From: Azospirillum melinis
GTDB taxonomy: Bacteria > Pseudomonadota > Alphaproteobacteria > Azospirillales > Azospirillaceae
DNA length: 44,813 nucleotides
Direction of reading: 5' to 3'
Assembly: GCF_013340935.1 (NCBI RefSeq)
Contig: NZ_WHOS01000058.1
Span: forward strand, 1 to 44,813
A model generated the notes under the pieces. It did no database searches, had not been told where the DNA came from, and worked only from the letters and a program-made list of their open reading frames with translations. Position 1 is the first letter of the stretch. Each line of letters starts with the position of its first letter. This document shows positions 1 through 8,810 of the stretch, piece by piece. The translations under genes were made by a program, and so were the position numbers.

Positions 1-56
1 GGGTGGGGATGCCATGGGATGAAGCGGCGGCCTCCCTCTGCCCACCGGTCCGCGCC

Positions 57-1448
57 ATGCCCCTTCCCACCCCCGACACCACCCTTCAGGCCGCACTCGA
101 CGCCGAACGGGCAGGAGACCGCGAAAACGCCGGGGCGCTCTGCCGCCGGCTGCTTGAGCAAGGGTCCACCGGCCGGCACGCCCTGGCCGCGCATGACATG
201 CTCGCCCGGCTGCTGGTGGGGCAGGACATGGCGGCGGCCGCCGGCCATGCGCTCGCCGCCTGGAAGCTGACGCCCGCCGATCCGACCCGCCGCTCCAACC
301 TGTGGCAGCTGCTGACCCATCTGGGCGAGGCCGGTGACGTCGCCCGGTTCCAGGGGCGCCAGGACTGTGTCGGACTGGTGGCGCTGGGCAATGCGCTGCG
401 CCGCGACGGGCAGGCGTTGCGTGCCGAGCGGGCCTATCGCCAGGCGCTGGAGCAGTTTCCGGAGATGCCCGTCACGCTGAGCCGGCTGGCCTGCCTGTGC
501 GCCGAGCAGCACCGGCTGGAGGAGGCCGACGCCCTGTTCCTCCAGGCAGCGGAGCGCCATGGCGGACGCGATGCCGTCACCCGCACCGCCCCCGCCTTCC
601 TGACGTCCCTGCGCGACGGGCCGGCGCCCGCCGGCATCCGCGCCACGCTTGCCGAAGGGGCGGGAAGTGCCGACCGGCCGCTGGTGGTCTACGCATCCTG
701 CGACGCGGTCTATGCGCGCAAGTTCCTGCCGACCCTGGTGCGCTCCATCGTCGAGGACAGCGGCCTTGACTGCGCCATCGCCCTGCACCTGATCAATCCC
801 GATGCCGAAGCCGAGGCGACGGTGGCGTCCCTGGCCGCCACCCATGGCGCCGGCCGCTTCATCGTCCTGCGCGAGACGATCGACCTGACGCCCCTGGGCG
901 ACAACGCCAAGACCTATTACGCCTGCAGCCGCTTCCTGGTGCTGCCCGATCTGCTGATCCGCTGGCGGCGGCCGGTGCTGATGCTGGACGTCGATCTGCT
1001 GGCCATCCGCGACCTGAACCCGCTGCTGGCGACCTCCGCCCACTCGGACCTGGGCGTGATGAGCCATGCGCTGAAGCGGCTGGACATCTGGAGCCTGCTC
1101 TACGCCGACGTGCTGCACATCCGGCCGACCATGGAGGCGTGGCGCTTCCTCGACCTGACCCGGCGCTACATCCGTCACTTCCTCGACCGCGGCCTGCCGG
1201 TCTGGTTCCTCGACCAGGCGGCGCTTGCCGCCGTCCATCTGGCGGGCTTCGCCGGGCAGGCGGCGCCGCGCCTGACAATCTATCCGGTCGACATCCACAG
1301 CAGCACGGTGATGGTCGATGCCGAAGGCCGCTATTGGACCGATGACAGCGCCTATTTCTATTCGGTCCGCGCCACCGGCGGCGGCCAGCATGCGGTGCAC
1401 CGGCTGAAGCGCCGGGCCGGCACCACCGCCGGCGTGAAGCAGGGGTGA
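57..1448 (+). CDS. TPR protein with glycosyltransferase-like C-terminal domain
   Basis: The first ~200 residues are helical and TPR-like (repeated Ala/Leu-rich helix pairs with spaced Gly/Ala/Tyr positions). From about residue 205 the sequence becomes alpha/beta and resembles nucleotide-sugar-dependent transferases of the GT8-like fold, with a DxD-type motif (Asp311, Asp313 in MLDVDLLAIRD) that in such enzymes binds the metal and sugar nucleotide. A cytoplasmic sugar transferase acting on a surface glycan or protein is an inference; the substrate is unknown. The frame stays open to the window edge, with possible starts GTG at 3 and ATG at 9. ATG at 57 is chosen because the TPR-like part begins there, but a longer N-terminus is possible. 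It lies upstream of, and points toward, the ParA-like gene. The other TPR-glycosyltransferase gene (3944-5374) has a different catalytic fold. Confidence 0.6.
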   Translation: MPLPTPDTTLQAALDAERAGDRENAGALCRRLLEQGSTGRHALAAHDMLARLLVGQDMAAAAGHALAAWKLTPADPTRRSNLWQLLTHLGEAGDVARFQGRQDCVGLVALGNALRRDGQALRAERAYRQALEQFPEMPVTLSRLACLCAEQHRLEEADALFLQAAERHGGRDAVTRTAPAFLTSLRDGPAPAGIRATLAEGAGSADRPLVVYASCDAVYARKFLPTLVRSIVEDSGLDCAIALHLINPDAEAEATVASLAATHGAGRFIVLRETIDLTPLGDNAKTYYACSRFLVLPDLLIRWRRPVLMLDVDLLAIRDLNPLLATSAHSDLGVMSHALKRLDIWSLLYADVLHIRPTMEAWRFLDLTRRYIRHFLDRGLPVWFLDQAALAAVHLAGFAGQAAPRLTIYPVDIHSSTVMVDAEGRYWTDDSAYFYSVRATGGGQHAVHRLKRRAGTTAGVKQG

Positions 1449-1506
1449 GGCCGCCCGCCGCCACGCCCGCCGATAGGACGTGGCAGCAGCTGCACAGAAT
1501 ATAAAG

Positions 1507-3307
1507 TCATGATTTTATGAATCATGATTTCATACTTCTTCTTCATGACGTGAAACCACTTCCATCTTTCCTGTTCTTGCGTGTAAATCCGCGAAGCTCC
1601 CGCTCGGGTCAGCCCGCTCTCCATCCCCTGCTACCGGGAACCACCGCATGGCTCGGATCATCAGTTTCGCCTCCACCAAGGGCGGCGTCGGCAAGACCAG
1701 TCTGGTCATGGCGCTCACCTCCGAACTGCGCCGGCGCGAGGCGAGCGTGCTTCTGCTCGACTGCGACCCCAACCGGCATCTGGCCGAATGGGCGCGGCGG
1801 CGCAACGATGCCGGCGTGCGGGTGTTGGACGAGATCACGGAATCCAATGTCCGCCAGACGGTGCAGGAGAATGCGCCGAGCTTCGACTACACGCTGATCG
1901 ACCTTGCCGGATTCGGCAACCTGACCATGCTCTACGCCTTCTCGGTCAGCGACGGGGTGCTGATCCCGACCCAGCAATCCTTCATGGACGTGAAGGAGAC
2001 AGTGCGCACCTTCAAGGTGGTGGCGGACTCCGTAGGCGTGCTGAAGCACACGCCGGCCTCCAGCGTGGTGATCGTCCGCACCCAGGCCGCCATCGAATCC
2101 CGCGTCGACCGCCACGCCCGCGGGCTGCTGGACGAACATGGCGTTCCGGCCTTCCGCACCGAACTGATCGAGCGCTCGCTTTTGAAGGAGATGACCTACA
2201 CCGGCCACGGCCCGGGCGAGGTCAATCCCGACAGCAATGCCGACCTGAACGTCCGCGCCCTGACCGACGAATTCGTCGCCTTTCTGGAGACCTCTCCGGC
2301 CAACCCGCTGATCCCGCGGGGGTGAAGGCGCGCCGCAGCCCCGGGCAGGATACCGTGGAACCTGGGACATGAAGAGAGCTGATGGTATTTTCTTATGATT
2401 TCATGAAATGAAATCGATGCCTCATACCGTTGCCCCCAGGCAGCTCTGGGCTCGGCCAACTGGGCTTGGGCTCGGTGGATCAAGCCGATGGGCTGATGGA
2501 ACGATCCACGAGGGATCAGCGATAGGGGCAGCGGCGTCACAATCGCCAGTCATGACAAGAACCGCCTTCGGCTTGATCGAGTGGGCCGGGCAGGGATGAC
2601 AGATACGCCCCGTCAAATCATATCATGATTTATGGGCATGGTTCCGTGACAGAACATAAGGACAATAGCACATCCGCCGCCTATGATTTGATGACATCAT
2701 GACATATTGCCCTCGTCGAGATGGCGCGGCTTCCATTCCGCCCGTCGGCCCGGGGGCCATGCGGGACACTCCGATGCCAAGCCCGGTCCGAAAGCCCTCC
2801 CTCTCGGACGGAAGCACAGGCGCCATCGAAATTTGGACGGGGCGCGCCTTTCCGACAGGCTGCCGACAAAAGCTGTGGAGCCCCTCCTCCGGCACCACGG
2901 CAGTACCGCCGGTCAACCGGGACGCCTCGAAGCCGAGAGCAGAAGCGGCCACACGCAGTATTTCATGCCCTATTTTCATGGCAGTTCTTCATGATATTTC
3001 TTCATACGGGAGGCATCGGTCCGGTTGGACATGCCCCCAGTCGCGACATCGCTCATGGCCACGCTCTGCTTGGATAGGGCAAACCATGCCCCGGTTTCCG
3101 CCGTCCCATGCGGTGGATTGCCTGCTTCGCTGCTCACCATAACCAACCCCATTCCCACACATGTTTTCATGTCTCTATTTCATGATTTATAATGTGCTGT
3201 GCGTCTCTTCTACCCCCCCTGTGTTTCCTGCGCCACGCCGGCCGGCTTTCCGCCATGGCACAGTCCAAAGCCTTCATATGTCGCGAAGACAGGACACCAA
3301 GTCATGA
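1507..3307. repeat. Ten TCATGA palindromes around the ParA-like gene (candidate centromere)
   Basis: TCATGA occurs at 1507, 1522, 1543, 2401, 2550, 2623, 2697, 2989, 3180 and 3302, all outside the ParA-like gene. Several copies are extended: AATCATGATT at 1520-1529 and ATTTCATGAAAT at 2398-2409 are perfect palindromes, and TCATGATTT recurs at 1507, 1522, 2623 and 3180. Half-matching TTTCATG copies lie at 2961, 2974 and 3165. The 1 kb between 2326 and 3370 holds no convincing gene; seven of the ten sites are there. A,T-rich spaced repeats beside a ParA-like and a small DNA-binding-like gene are typical of a centromere (parS/parC) or an overdrive-like enhancer. The function is inferred. Confidence 0.6.
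1648..2325 (+). CDS. ParA/VirC1-like partition ATPase
   Basis: A 225-residue P-loop ATPase of the ParA/MinD family. The deviant Walker A KGGVGKTS is at residues 11-18, followed by the switch segment LLLDCDPNRHLAEWA and a Walker B-like FDYTLIDLAG. There is no N-terminal helix-turn-helix, so it is a small ParA (type Ib-like). The CDPNRHLAEW segment resembles the corresponding region of Agrobacterium VirC1, which helps bring the T-DNA to the transfer machinery. Family role: ATP-dependent positioning of DNA or protein cargo on the nucleoid or membrane. The start is ATG with a weak GGGA upstream. The next plus-strand gene (3371) could encode its DNA-binding partner, about 1 kb away across repeat-rich DNA. 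No parB-like gene is visible. Plasmid partition, conjugative transfer or cargo positioning cannot be told apart from sequence. Confidence 0.85.
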   Translation: MARIISFASTKGGVGKTSLVMALTSELRRREASVLLLDCDPNRHLAEWARRRNDAGVRVLDEITESNVRQTVQENAPSFDYTLIDLAGFGNLTMLYAFSVSDGVLIPTQQSFMDVKETVRTFKVVADSVGVLKHTPASSVVIVRTQAAIESRVDRHARGLLDEHGVPAFRTELIERSLLKEMTYTGHGPGEVNPDSNADLNVRALTDEFVAFLETSPANPLIPRG

Positions 3308-3370
3308 TATTGCTTCATGGCTTATCCAGCCGGCCATCCCCACGCCGGTGCCGCCCTGACCGGAGTGTCC

Positions 3371-3799
3371 ATGTCGACCGACAGCCCTGCCAAGCCGTCC
3401 GTGAAGCCCATCCCGAAGCCGGCCCGCCCTCCACTGGGCGGGATCGGGATCGGTGGACTGGGCTCGGACGACATTGACCCGATCCGTCAGTATGGATTGA
3501 GCAAAGGGTTCCTGCCGACCGAAACGGAGCCGTCCGCCCCCCCGCAGGCCGCCGCCCACCAGACGGTTGTTTCCCATCCCGCTCCACAGCCCCAGCCCAT
3601 TCCGGCACCGGCACCGGCGATCATCCGTCCGGCCCCGACCCGGCCGTGGCAGGCGATGCTGCCGGACTATCTGGTGGAGGAACTGCGGCAGGCCGCCGCA
3701 CGCGAAGGCACTGCCCAGAAGGTGATCGTCCTGAAAGCCTTGCGGCAGGCCGGTTTCCGGATCGACGACATCGACCTCCAGGATCTGCGGCGGCGCTGA
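3371..3799 (+). CDS. Small proline-rich protein with ribbon-helix-helix-like C-terminus
   Basis: A 142-residue protein. The first ~90 residues are rich in Pro, Ala and Gly and look disordered. The last ~50 residues (LPDYLVEELRQAAAREGT, then a helix ending QAGFRIDDIDLQDLRRR) have the pattern of short helix-helix DNA-binding tails seen in plasmid partition partners and, more loosely, in VirC2-type ribbon-helix-helix proteins. The ATG at 3371 is chosen because GGAG lies 5-8 bases upstream; the frame also offers an ATG at 3317 with no such site. It follows the ParA-like gene across the TCATGA repeat field, so the simplest reading is that it binds those repeats and recruits the ATPase. The assignment rests on context and a short pattern, not on a firm family match. 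Confidence 0.6.
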   Translation: MSTDSPAKPSVKPIPKPARPPLGGIGIGGLGSDDIDPIRQYGLSKGFLPTETEPSAPPQAAAHQTVVSHPAPQPQPIPAPAPAIIRPAPTRPWQAMLPDYLVEELRQAAAREGTAQKVIVLKALRQAGFRIDDIDLQDLRRR

Positions 3800-3943
3800 G
3801 CCTCCCGCACCCCAGGACGCACGCAAGGGCGGCCAAAGGGGCGGCCAAAGGGACGGTTTGACTCTCCAAGAGGAGCCGTCTATCCCCTAGCCGCGCTCTG
3901 CTTCCGCTCCAAACCGACTGCAGACCATCAGCGACGACGAGAG

Positions 3944-5374
3944 ATGAAGGCAAACATTACCCAGGCCGCCACGGCGCCATCCCCTTCGGCAGGCTTGCCC
4001 CTTCAGACCTCGGCCCGTCCCGCGGCGGCGCCGGTCACCGCCCCGGCACCTGCCCAACCAACCCATGGCCTCAGCATCGACATGCTGGAGCGGATGCTGG
4101 AGCAGCAGCCGAAGGACCCCAACGTGTGGAGCGCGCTGGGCGCCCTGCTGCGGCAGGCCGGCAAGCCGGAGGCGGCGATCGCCTGCCAGCGGCGCGCGCT
4201 GGAGATCGATCAGCGCCATGTCGGCGCCTGGACCAATCTGGGCAACGTGCTGGGCGATGTGGAGCGCTATGACGAGGCCATCGCCGCCCAGGAGCATGCG
4301 GTGGTGCTGTCGGGCGGCAACGCCAACCTGCTGTCGAACCTGGTGGTGGCGCTGCGCCACGGCTGCCGCTTCAACCGCGCCCTGGAGATCCTGGACGTCG
4401 CCCTGCGCGCCCGGCCCAACGACCCGGGGCTGCTGTGGGACCGCGCCCTGACCCTGCTGCAGGTCGGCCGCTATGCCGAGGGCTTCGGCGACTACGACTC
4501 CCGCCTGTCGCTGCCCAGCTATCAGAACCGCATCGCGCAAGGGCCGATGTGGGACGGCGGGCCGCTCGACGGCAAGACCATCCTGCTGACCACCGAACAG
4601 GGGTTCGGCGACGTGCTGCTGACCGCGCGCTATGCGCCGATGGTCAAGGCACGCGGCGGCCGGGTCCTGCTGGAATGCCATCCGGAGCTGCAGCGCCTGC
4701 TGTCCGGGGTGGAGGGCATCGACGGTTTCGTCCGCGCCGGCACGGCCTATCCCGCCTACGACGTCCATTGCCCGCTGATGAGCCTGCCGCACCGGCTGGG
4801 CACGACCATCGACACGGTGCCGCCGCCCACCCGCCTGACCGTTCCGGCCGAAGCGCGCGAGAAGGCCGCCCGGCTGGTTCCCGGCCCGGACGGCACGATC
4901 AAGGTCGGCATCATCTGGTCCGGCCGGGTCACCTTCAAGGACAACGCACGGCGCGCCACCACGCTCAGCCGCTTCCTGCGCTTCCTCGACGTGCCGAAGG
5001 TGCGGCTCTACAGCATCCAGAAGGGGCCGCCGGAGGCGGAGCTGGAGACGCTCGGCACCTCCACCCTGATCACGCCGCTGGGTCCCCAGTTCAACGATTT
5101 CGCCGACACCGCGGCGGTGCTGGAACGGCTCGATCTGGTGATCATGACCGACAGCTCGGTGGCGCATCTGGCCGGCTCTCTGGGCCGCCCGGTGTGGAAT
5201 CTGCTGCAGTTCATGCCCTACTGGGTCTATGGCGACGGCAAGGGCGACTGGGCCGAAACGACCCCCTGGTATCCGTCGATGCGCCTGTTCCGCCAGACCA
5301 CGCCGGGAGACTGGGACAGCGTGTTCGCCGCCGCCGAACAGGCCCTGCGCCAGCTGGTGGCGCTCAGGACCTGA
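3944..5374 (+). CDS. TPR protein with GT9-like (ADP-heptose-type) glycosyltransferase domain
   Basis: A 476-residue protein. After a ~35-residue low-complexity leader, residues ~45-185 form consecutive TPR units (WSALGALLRQAGKPEAA, WTNLGNVLGDVERYDEA and so on). The rest resembles glycosyltransferase family 9: an N-terminal Rossmann strand with TEQGFGDVLLTARYAP, a linker, then IKVGIIWSGRVTF and the nucleotide-sugar segment DLVIMTDSSVAHLAGSLGRPVW. This TPR-GT9-like architecture is common in Azospirillum-type bacteria. It probably modifies a surface glycan or protein, with the TPR part selecting the acceptor; acceptor and donor are unknown. It is plus-strand, 144 bp after the small proline-rich gene. 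A weak inverted repeat around 3852-3881 (GACGG...CCGTC) lies between them and could be a terminator. Confidence 0.8.
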   Translation: MKANITQAATAPSPSAGLPLQTSARPAAAPVTAPAPAQPTHGLSIDMLERMLEQQPKDPNVWSALGALLRQAGKPEAAIACQRRALEIDQRHVGAWTNLGNVLGDVERYDEAIAAQEHAVVLSGGNANLLSNLVVALRHGCRFNRALEILDVALRARPNDPGLLWDRALTLLQVGRYAEGFGDYDSRLSLPSYQNRIAQGPMWDGGPLDGKTILLTTEQGFGDVLLTARYAPMVKARGGRVLLECHPELQRLLSGVEGIDGFVRAGTAYPAYDVHCPLMSLPHRLGTTIDTVPPPTRLTVPAEAREKAARLVPGPDGTIKVGIIWSGRVTFKDNARRATTLSRFLRFLDVPKVRLYSIQKGPPEAELETLGTSTLITPLGPQFNDFADTAAVLERLDLVIMTDSSVAHLAGSLGRPVWNLLQFMPYWVYGDGKGDWAETTPWYPSMRLFRQTTPGDWDSVFAAAEQALRQLVALRT

Positions 5375-5413
5375 GGCCGGACGCGGGCGTCGTTCGATGG
5401 AGGGTCGCTTCCC

Positions 5414-6131
5414 CTATCCCTCGCCCGACGCCCCTGCGGACCGCCCATAGCGGGCCAGCAACGGGTCTTGCCGTTTCAGGATGCGCTCCAGGTTCGCAAG
5501 AGCATCCTCGACACCTTCGGCCGGCTCCACCCACCGGTCCAGTTCGGCGGGAGCAGTGGGCGCGATCCTGGGAGCGGTTCCGCCGGCGATGCCCGCTGCG
5601 GACCGCGGCGCCACCTCCCCCAGCATGGCCGCCAGATCCTCCGCCACGAAGACACGGTGGGTTCGCCGCCGCGTGATCTCCACGGCGATCTCCAGCCGCT
5701 GCAACTCCTCCAGCAGGTCGGTGGCCGCACTGGTGGCGCAACGCAGCCGGGCAGCCAGCCGGGCCGGGCCGATCACCCCCTCCGCCGCCACCGCATCGAC
5801 GGCCCGGCGGATACGGGCATCGCTACGCCGGTCGCCGACACGCCGGCGCCAGCCCCGCCAGCGATGCTGCAGGGCGACGAGCCCCTCCTCCCCCTCCTCC
5901 GCCTGCCGGGCGATGCCATCGAGGAAAGCGACCAGCCAGTTTCCATCCGGCTCGGCACGGCGGATCGCCGCGCCCCCGTTCAGGCAGGGCAGCGGCAGCG
6001 GCGTCATCCCCTGGGCGGTGAGGAAGCGGGAAACAGCCAGACAGGCTCCGCTGCGGTCGCCGCCGGCCTCCAGATGGGCGAAGAAGCCAAGCCCGCACGC
6101 AATCAGCACCGTTGATCCAGCCCTGGCATGG
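5414..6131 (-). pseudogene. C-terminal fragment of a winged-helix-like gene split by the transposon
   Basis: The minus-strand reading frame enters from the transposon's left end and runs to TAG at 5414-5416. From 6126 downwards it reads ARAGSTVLIACGLGFFAHL, then a charged linker, then a winged-helix-like stretch (IRRAVDAVAAEGVIGPARL, LLEELQRLEIAVEITRRRT) and a Pro/Ala-rich tail. Joined to the fragment at 22230-22578, without the transposon and one CATGG, it makes an uninterrupted 353-residue protein. The layout (N-terminal helical part, long linker, C-terminal wHTH) resembles the DUF1612/RHE_PE00001-type proteins found on rhizobial plasmids and the 410-residue protein at 10311-11543; this family link is tentative. 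The fragment has no start codon of its own outside the transposon and is probably not functional. Confidence 0.85.
6127..6131. repeat. Target-site duplication CATGG, left copy
   Basis: CATGG directly precedes the first base of the transposon (TGTCGC at 6132) and matches CATGG at 22230-22234 directly after its last base. Five-base duplications are characteristic of Tn7-like and Tn5053-like elements. Confidence 0.95.
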
Positions 6132-6155
6132 TGTCGCTTTCTCCTGAAAATCTTC
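6132..6155 (+). repeat. Left terminal inverted repeat of the transposon
   Basis: This 24-bp end matches the reverse complement of 22206-22229 at 21 of 24 positions. The first 11 bases are identical, then the segment TGAAAAT, then TTC. The TGT...ACA termini are typical of transposases of the TniA/TnsB/Mu type. Confidence 0.95.
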
Positions 6156-6236
6156 ACGCTGCCTAACCAAGGTCGTATCGACGAATCAACAGGCTCAATG
6201 CAGAATTTGCGGCTGAAAAGCTTCTTGCTGCCGAAC
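6144..6236 (+). repeat. Terminal and subterminal direct repeat, probable TniA-binding sites
   Basis: A 24-bp stretch at 6144-6167, which begins inside the inverted repeat (CTGAAAA, CTTC, GCTGCC, AAC), recurs at 6213-6236 with 20 of 24 bases matching. Tn5053 and Tn7 ends contain several such transposase-binding repeats, so these are probably TniA sites. A weaker related TGAAAA/TTTTCTTG segment lies inside the right end at about 22116-22131. Confidence 0.65.
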
Positions 6237-6261
6237 GCTTTCGCGGGAGGGCCTCTGGGGC

Positions 6262-7941
6262 ATGGGACGGCGATCCGACGATCCACCCGATGACCCGCGC
6301 TGGTCCGAGGCCGAGCGCCTGGCCACACAGCTCGACCGCATCCTGGACCGCACCTCTCCGAAGAGCGAAGCACGGGCCGCCGCCGTCAATGATCTTGCCG
6401 CCCGCCTCAAACGGACGCCTCAGACGATCCGCAGCCATCTGCGCAAATACGGCCGGCGCCGCTTGGTCCGCGACCTGCTGCGCGACGATTCGGGGCGCGG
6501 TCCCAGATTGCCGTCAGAAGCCGAGACCATCGTCCGGACCGTCCTTGACGACAAGTATCTGACCCCGGAAGGGTGCTCCCTGAACGAGGCCACCATCGTG
6601 ATCAACGGGCGCCTGGAAGGCGCTGGGCTGAAGCCTGTCTCGTTCAACACGGTGAAGAGCCGTCTCTGGAAGCATTGGACGGCCGAAGAGGTGGCGCGTC
6701 GGCGTGGCGAGACCATCAGGGTGCGCAAGCATCGGCACCGGGGCGGTTCGCTGGTGCCGGACTATCCTCTGCAAATCTGCCAGATCGACGAGACGGAAAT
6801 CGACGTGCTCGCTGTTGACGACGCGGGCCATCTGCTGAAGCGGCTTTGGCTCATCGTCCTGGTCGACGTGCTGACCCACATGATCCTGGGCTTCTGGCTG
6901 TGGCCGCGGTCGGCCAACCGGGAGGCGATCGGACTGTGCCTTCAGCACGCCATCCGCCCGAAGGGAGCGTATTTTCAGAAGTTCGGCATCGAAGCCACGG
7001 ATGTCTTCGGCCGACCGGAGCGCATCATTTCGGATCGGGCGGCCTGGTACAAGGCTCTGAAAGGCCACCGCGGCCTGGAGGATCTCCGCATCACGGTGGA
7101 TCCCCGGCATGGCGAGCCGCATATCCGCAACGTGGTCGAACGCCTGCAGGGATCGATCAACCAGCAGCTCCGCAAGGCTCGCGGGCAGACCGGCCGGTCC
7201 GTCGCCGACAGAGGCGACTATCCCGCCGAGGACCGCGCCTGCCTCACCTATGAGCAGATCGAGAAGGCGGCGGCCATCACCGCGTTCCGCATCTGCAACG
7301 GGGAGATGGATGAGAAAACCCGTAAACGCCCTGATCTTGAATGGAGCAAGCACGCCTCCCGCATTCCCGAGCATCTCCTGACCGTCGACTGGGAGGAGGT
7401 GCAACTCGCTTTCCTGCCGGAAAGCACATGCAGCTTGTCCAGCAAAGGCATTGCGGCCTTCGGCCTCTTTTACTGGAAGCCGGACGATGTCCGGCTGGCC
7501 GAGCTTTACGCCAACCGCGGACGCGAAAAGCTACGGATCAAGGTCAACCGCAATGACGTCAGCCACATCTATCTGTGGCACCCGACGCTGACGCAGTGGC
7601 TCACGGTTCCCCGCGCCGATGGCGTGCTGACCCCCATGACGGCCTGGGAACTGGACGCCCAGAATGGCCGGGAGCGCGAGGAGGCGGGCACCTCCTGGGC
7701 GGAGCGAGGGAAATCACGCGAAATGGTGGACGAGGCGCTGACTCCGCCCCCACGGCCTCGCAAGGCGCGGGTCAGCCGGAAGGCGGCCAGCGACGCCTTG
7801 GCGGCGCGCGTCGCCAGTGAGGCCCCCAAACCCTATGCGGCGGATATGGAGATCAACCGTCTCAAGACCACCGGAGACGGTTTGGGGCATTTGCCGGCGA
7901 CGGATGACAGTTTCGAGGTCGAGCACTGGGGGGCATCATGA
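6262..7941 (+). CDS. tniA: TniA transposase (DDE, Mu/TnsB-type)
   Basis: A 559-residue DDE transposase that cleaves and joins the transposon ends. The N-terminal helix-turn-helix region (about residues 20-170, with LAARLKRTPQTIRSHLRKYG) binds the end repeats. The catalytic core shows Asp176 in QIDETEID, Asp258 in IISDRAAWYK and Glu293 in NVVERLQGSINQQL, with 34 residues between the last two, close to the classic D-35-E spacing. A Mu-type C-terminal beta-barrel and a basic, Pro-rich tail follow; the tail is where TnsB/TniA proteins contact the ATPase. The length is normal for TniA. It is the first gene of the operon, 130 bp inside the left end, and overlaps tniB by 4 bp (ATGA), which implies translational coupling. 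Confidence 0.95.
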   Translation: MGRRSDDPPDDPRWSEAERLATQLDRILDRTSPKSEARAAAVNDLAARLKRTPQTIRSHLRKYGRRRLVRDLLRDDSGRGPRLPSEAETIVRTVLDDKYLTPEGCSLNEATIVINGRLEGAGLKPVSFNTVKSRLWKHWTAEEVARRRGETIRVRKHRHRGGSLVPDYPLQICQIDETEIDVLAVDDAGHLLKRLWLIVLVDVLTHMILGFWLWPRSANREAIGLCLQHAIRPKGAYFQKFGIEATDVFGRPERIISDRAAWYKALKGHRGLEDLRITVDPRHGEPHIRNVVERLQGSINQQLRKARGQTGRSVADRGDYPAEDRACLTYEQIEKAAAITAFRICNGEMDEKTRKRPDLEWSKHASRIPEHLLTVDWEEVQLAFLPESTCSLSSKGIAAFGLFYWKPDDVRLAELYANRGREKLRIKVNRNDVSHIYLWHPTLTQWLTVPRADGVLTPMTAWELDAQNGREREEAGTSWAERGKSREMVDEALTPPPRPRKARVSRKAASDALAARVASEAPKPYAADMEINRLKTTGDGLGHLPATDDSFEVEHWGAS

Positions 7942-8810
7942 CCGACCATCTGAACGAGGACGCGCGACAGCGGCTTGAAACCCTCAGCGATGAGGAGCGC
8001 TGCCTGTACCTGGGGGAAACGCGGTGGATTGGCTATCCGGCCGCCGTGAGAGCCCTGACCGACCTCGTGAGACTCCGGGAGCGACCGAAATCCACCCGAA
8101 CCACGGGGGTCGCGGTGTGCGGCCCGTTCCGCAACGGCAAAACCATGGTTGCGGACCGCTTCCTGAAAACGCCGTCGGTCCAAGTGCGCCCCGTCTACTA
8201 CTACCAGATGCCCAGCGAACCCTCCCGCGCGGAGTTCCTGTCCGGCCTCATCCGGGCGATGGGCCGCGTGCCGGACCCGACCAACCGCACGATCGATGGC
8301 CGGCGCCAGCAGATGATGGATCTGTTCGGAGAATACGAACCCCGCGTCATCATCTTCGATGACGCGCACCACGGCTTCCGCGGCAGCGGTGCCAAGGAAT
8401 TTCACACCCTGCTGCGCGTGATGGGGCATGAGTGGGATATTTCACCCGTGCTGATCGGTGACCGGTCGCTGGCGGAGGTGATCCACAACGACGGGGAACT
8501 GCGCACCCGCCTGACAAGCGCCCCACTGCCCCGCTGGCAATACGATGCCGATTATGCCCGCCTCCTGAACAGCTTGGTCCTCAGCCTGCCACTGCGCCGG
8601 AAATCGGACTTGACGGAGGACACGCTGGCCAAGCGCATCTTTCTGACATCCGAAGGGTTGATCGGCGACATTGTGCAGACCGTCACGGCGACCGCGGTCG
8701 AAGCTGTGCGCCGCGGCGAGGAGCGGATCACCGTGGCGCTGTTCGACGACATGAAGTTTCGTCCACCCTCCAAACGGTTTTCCGCCCAGGATTTGCTGGG
8801 GCTGGGGTGA
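7938..8810 (+). CDS. tniB: TniB AAA+ transposition ATPase
   Basis: A 290-residue AAA+ ATPase of the TniB/TnsC class that links target selection to the TniA transposase. Walker A is GPFRNGKT at residues 62-69, with Lys68 as the phosphate-binding lysine. Walker B is RVIIFDDAHH, followed by the sensor-like segment VLIGDRSL. The length matches TniB of Tn5053-type elements. The start ATG overlaps the tniA stop codon, and the TGA overlaps the ATG of tniQ by one base (TGATG), so all three are made together. Confidence 0.95.
   Translation: MTDHLNEDARQRLETLSDEERCLYLGETRWIGYPAAVRALTDLVRLRERPKSTRTTGVAVCGPFRNGKTMVADRFLKTPSVQVRPVYYYQMPSEPSRAEFLSGLIRAMGRVPDPTNRTIDGRRQQMMDLFGEYEPRVIIFDDAHHGFRGSGAKEFHTLLRVMGHEWDISPVLIGDRSLAEVIHNDGELRTRLTSAPLPRWQYDADYARLLNSLVLSLPLRRKSDLTEDTLAKRIFLTSEGLIGDIVQTVTATAVEAVRRGEERITVALFDDMKFRPPSKRFSAQDLLGLG

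Noticed and set aside
2699..3142. Possible 147-residue protein in the gap after the ParA-like gene
   Set aside because: The start lies inside a TCATGA repeat, there is no ribosome site, three frames are open over the same stretch, and the composition is not protein-like.
3887..5167. Long minus-strand frame opposite the TPR-GT9-like gene
   Set aside because: The plus-strand protein has clear TPR and GT9 motifs; the minus-strand translation is compositional (His/Gln/Gly-rich) with no motifs.
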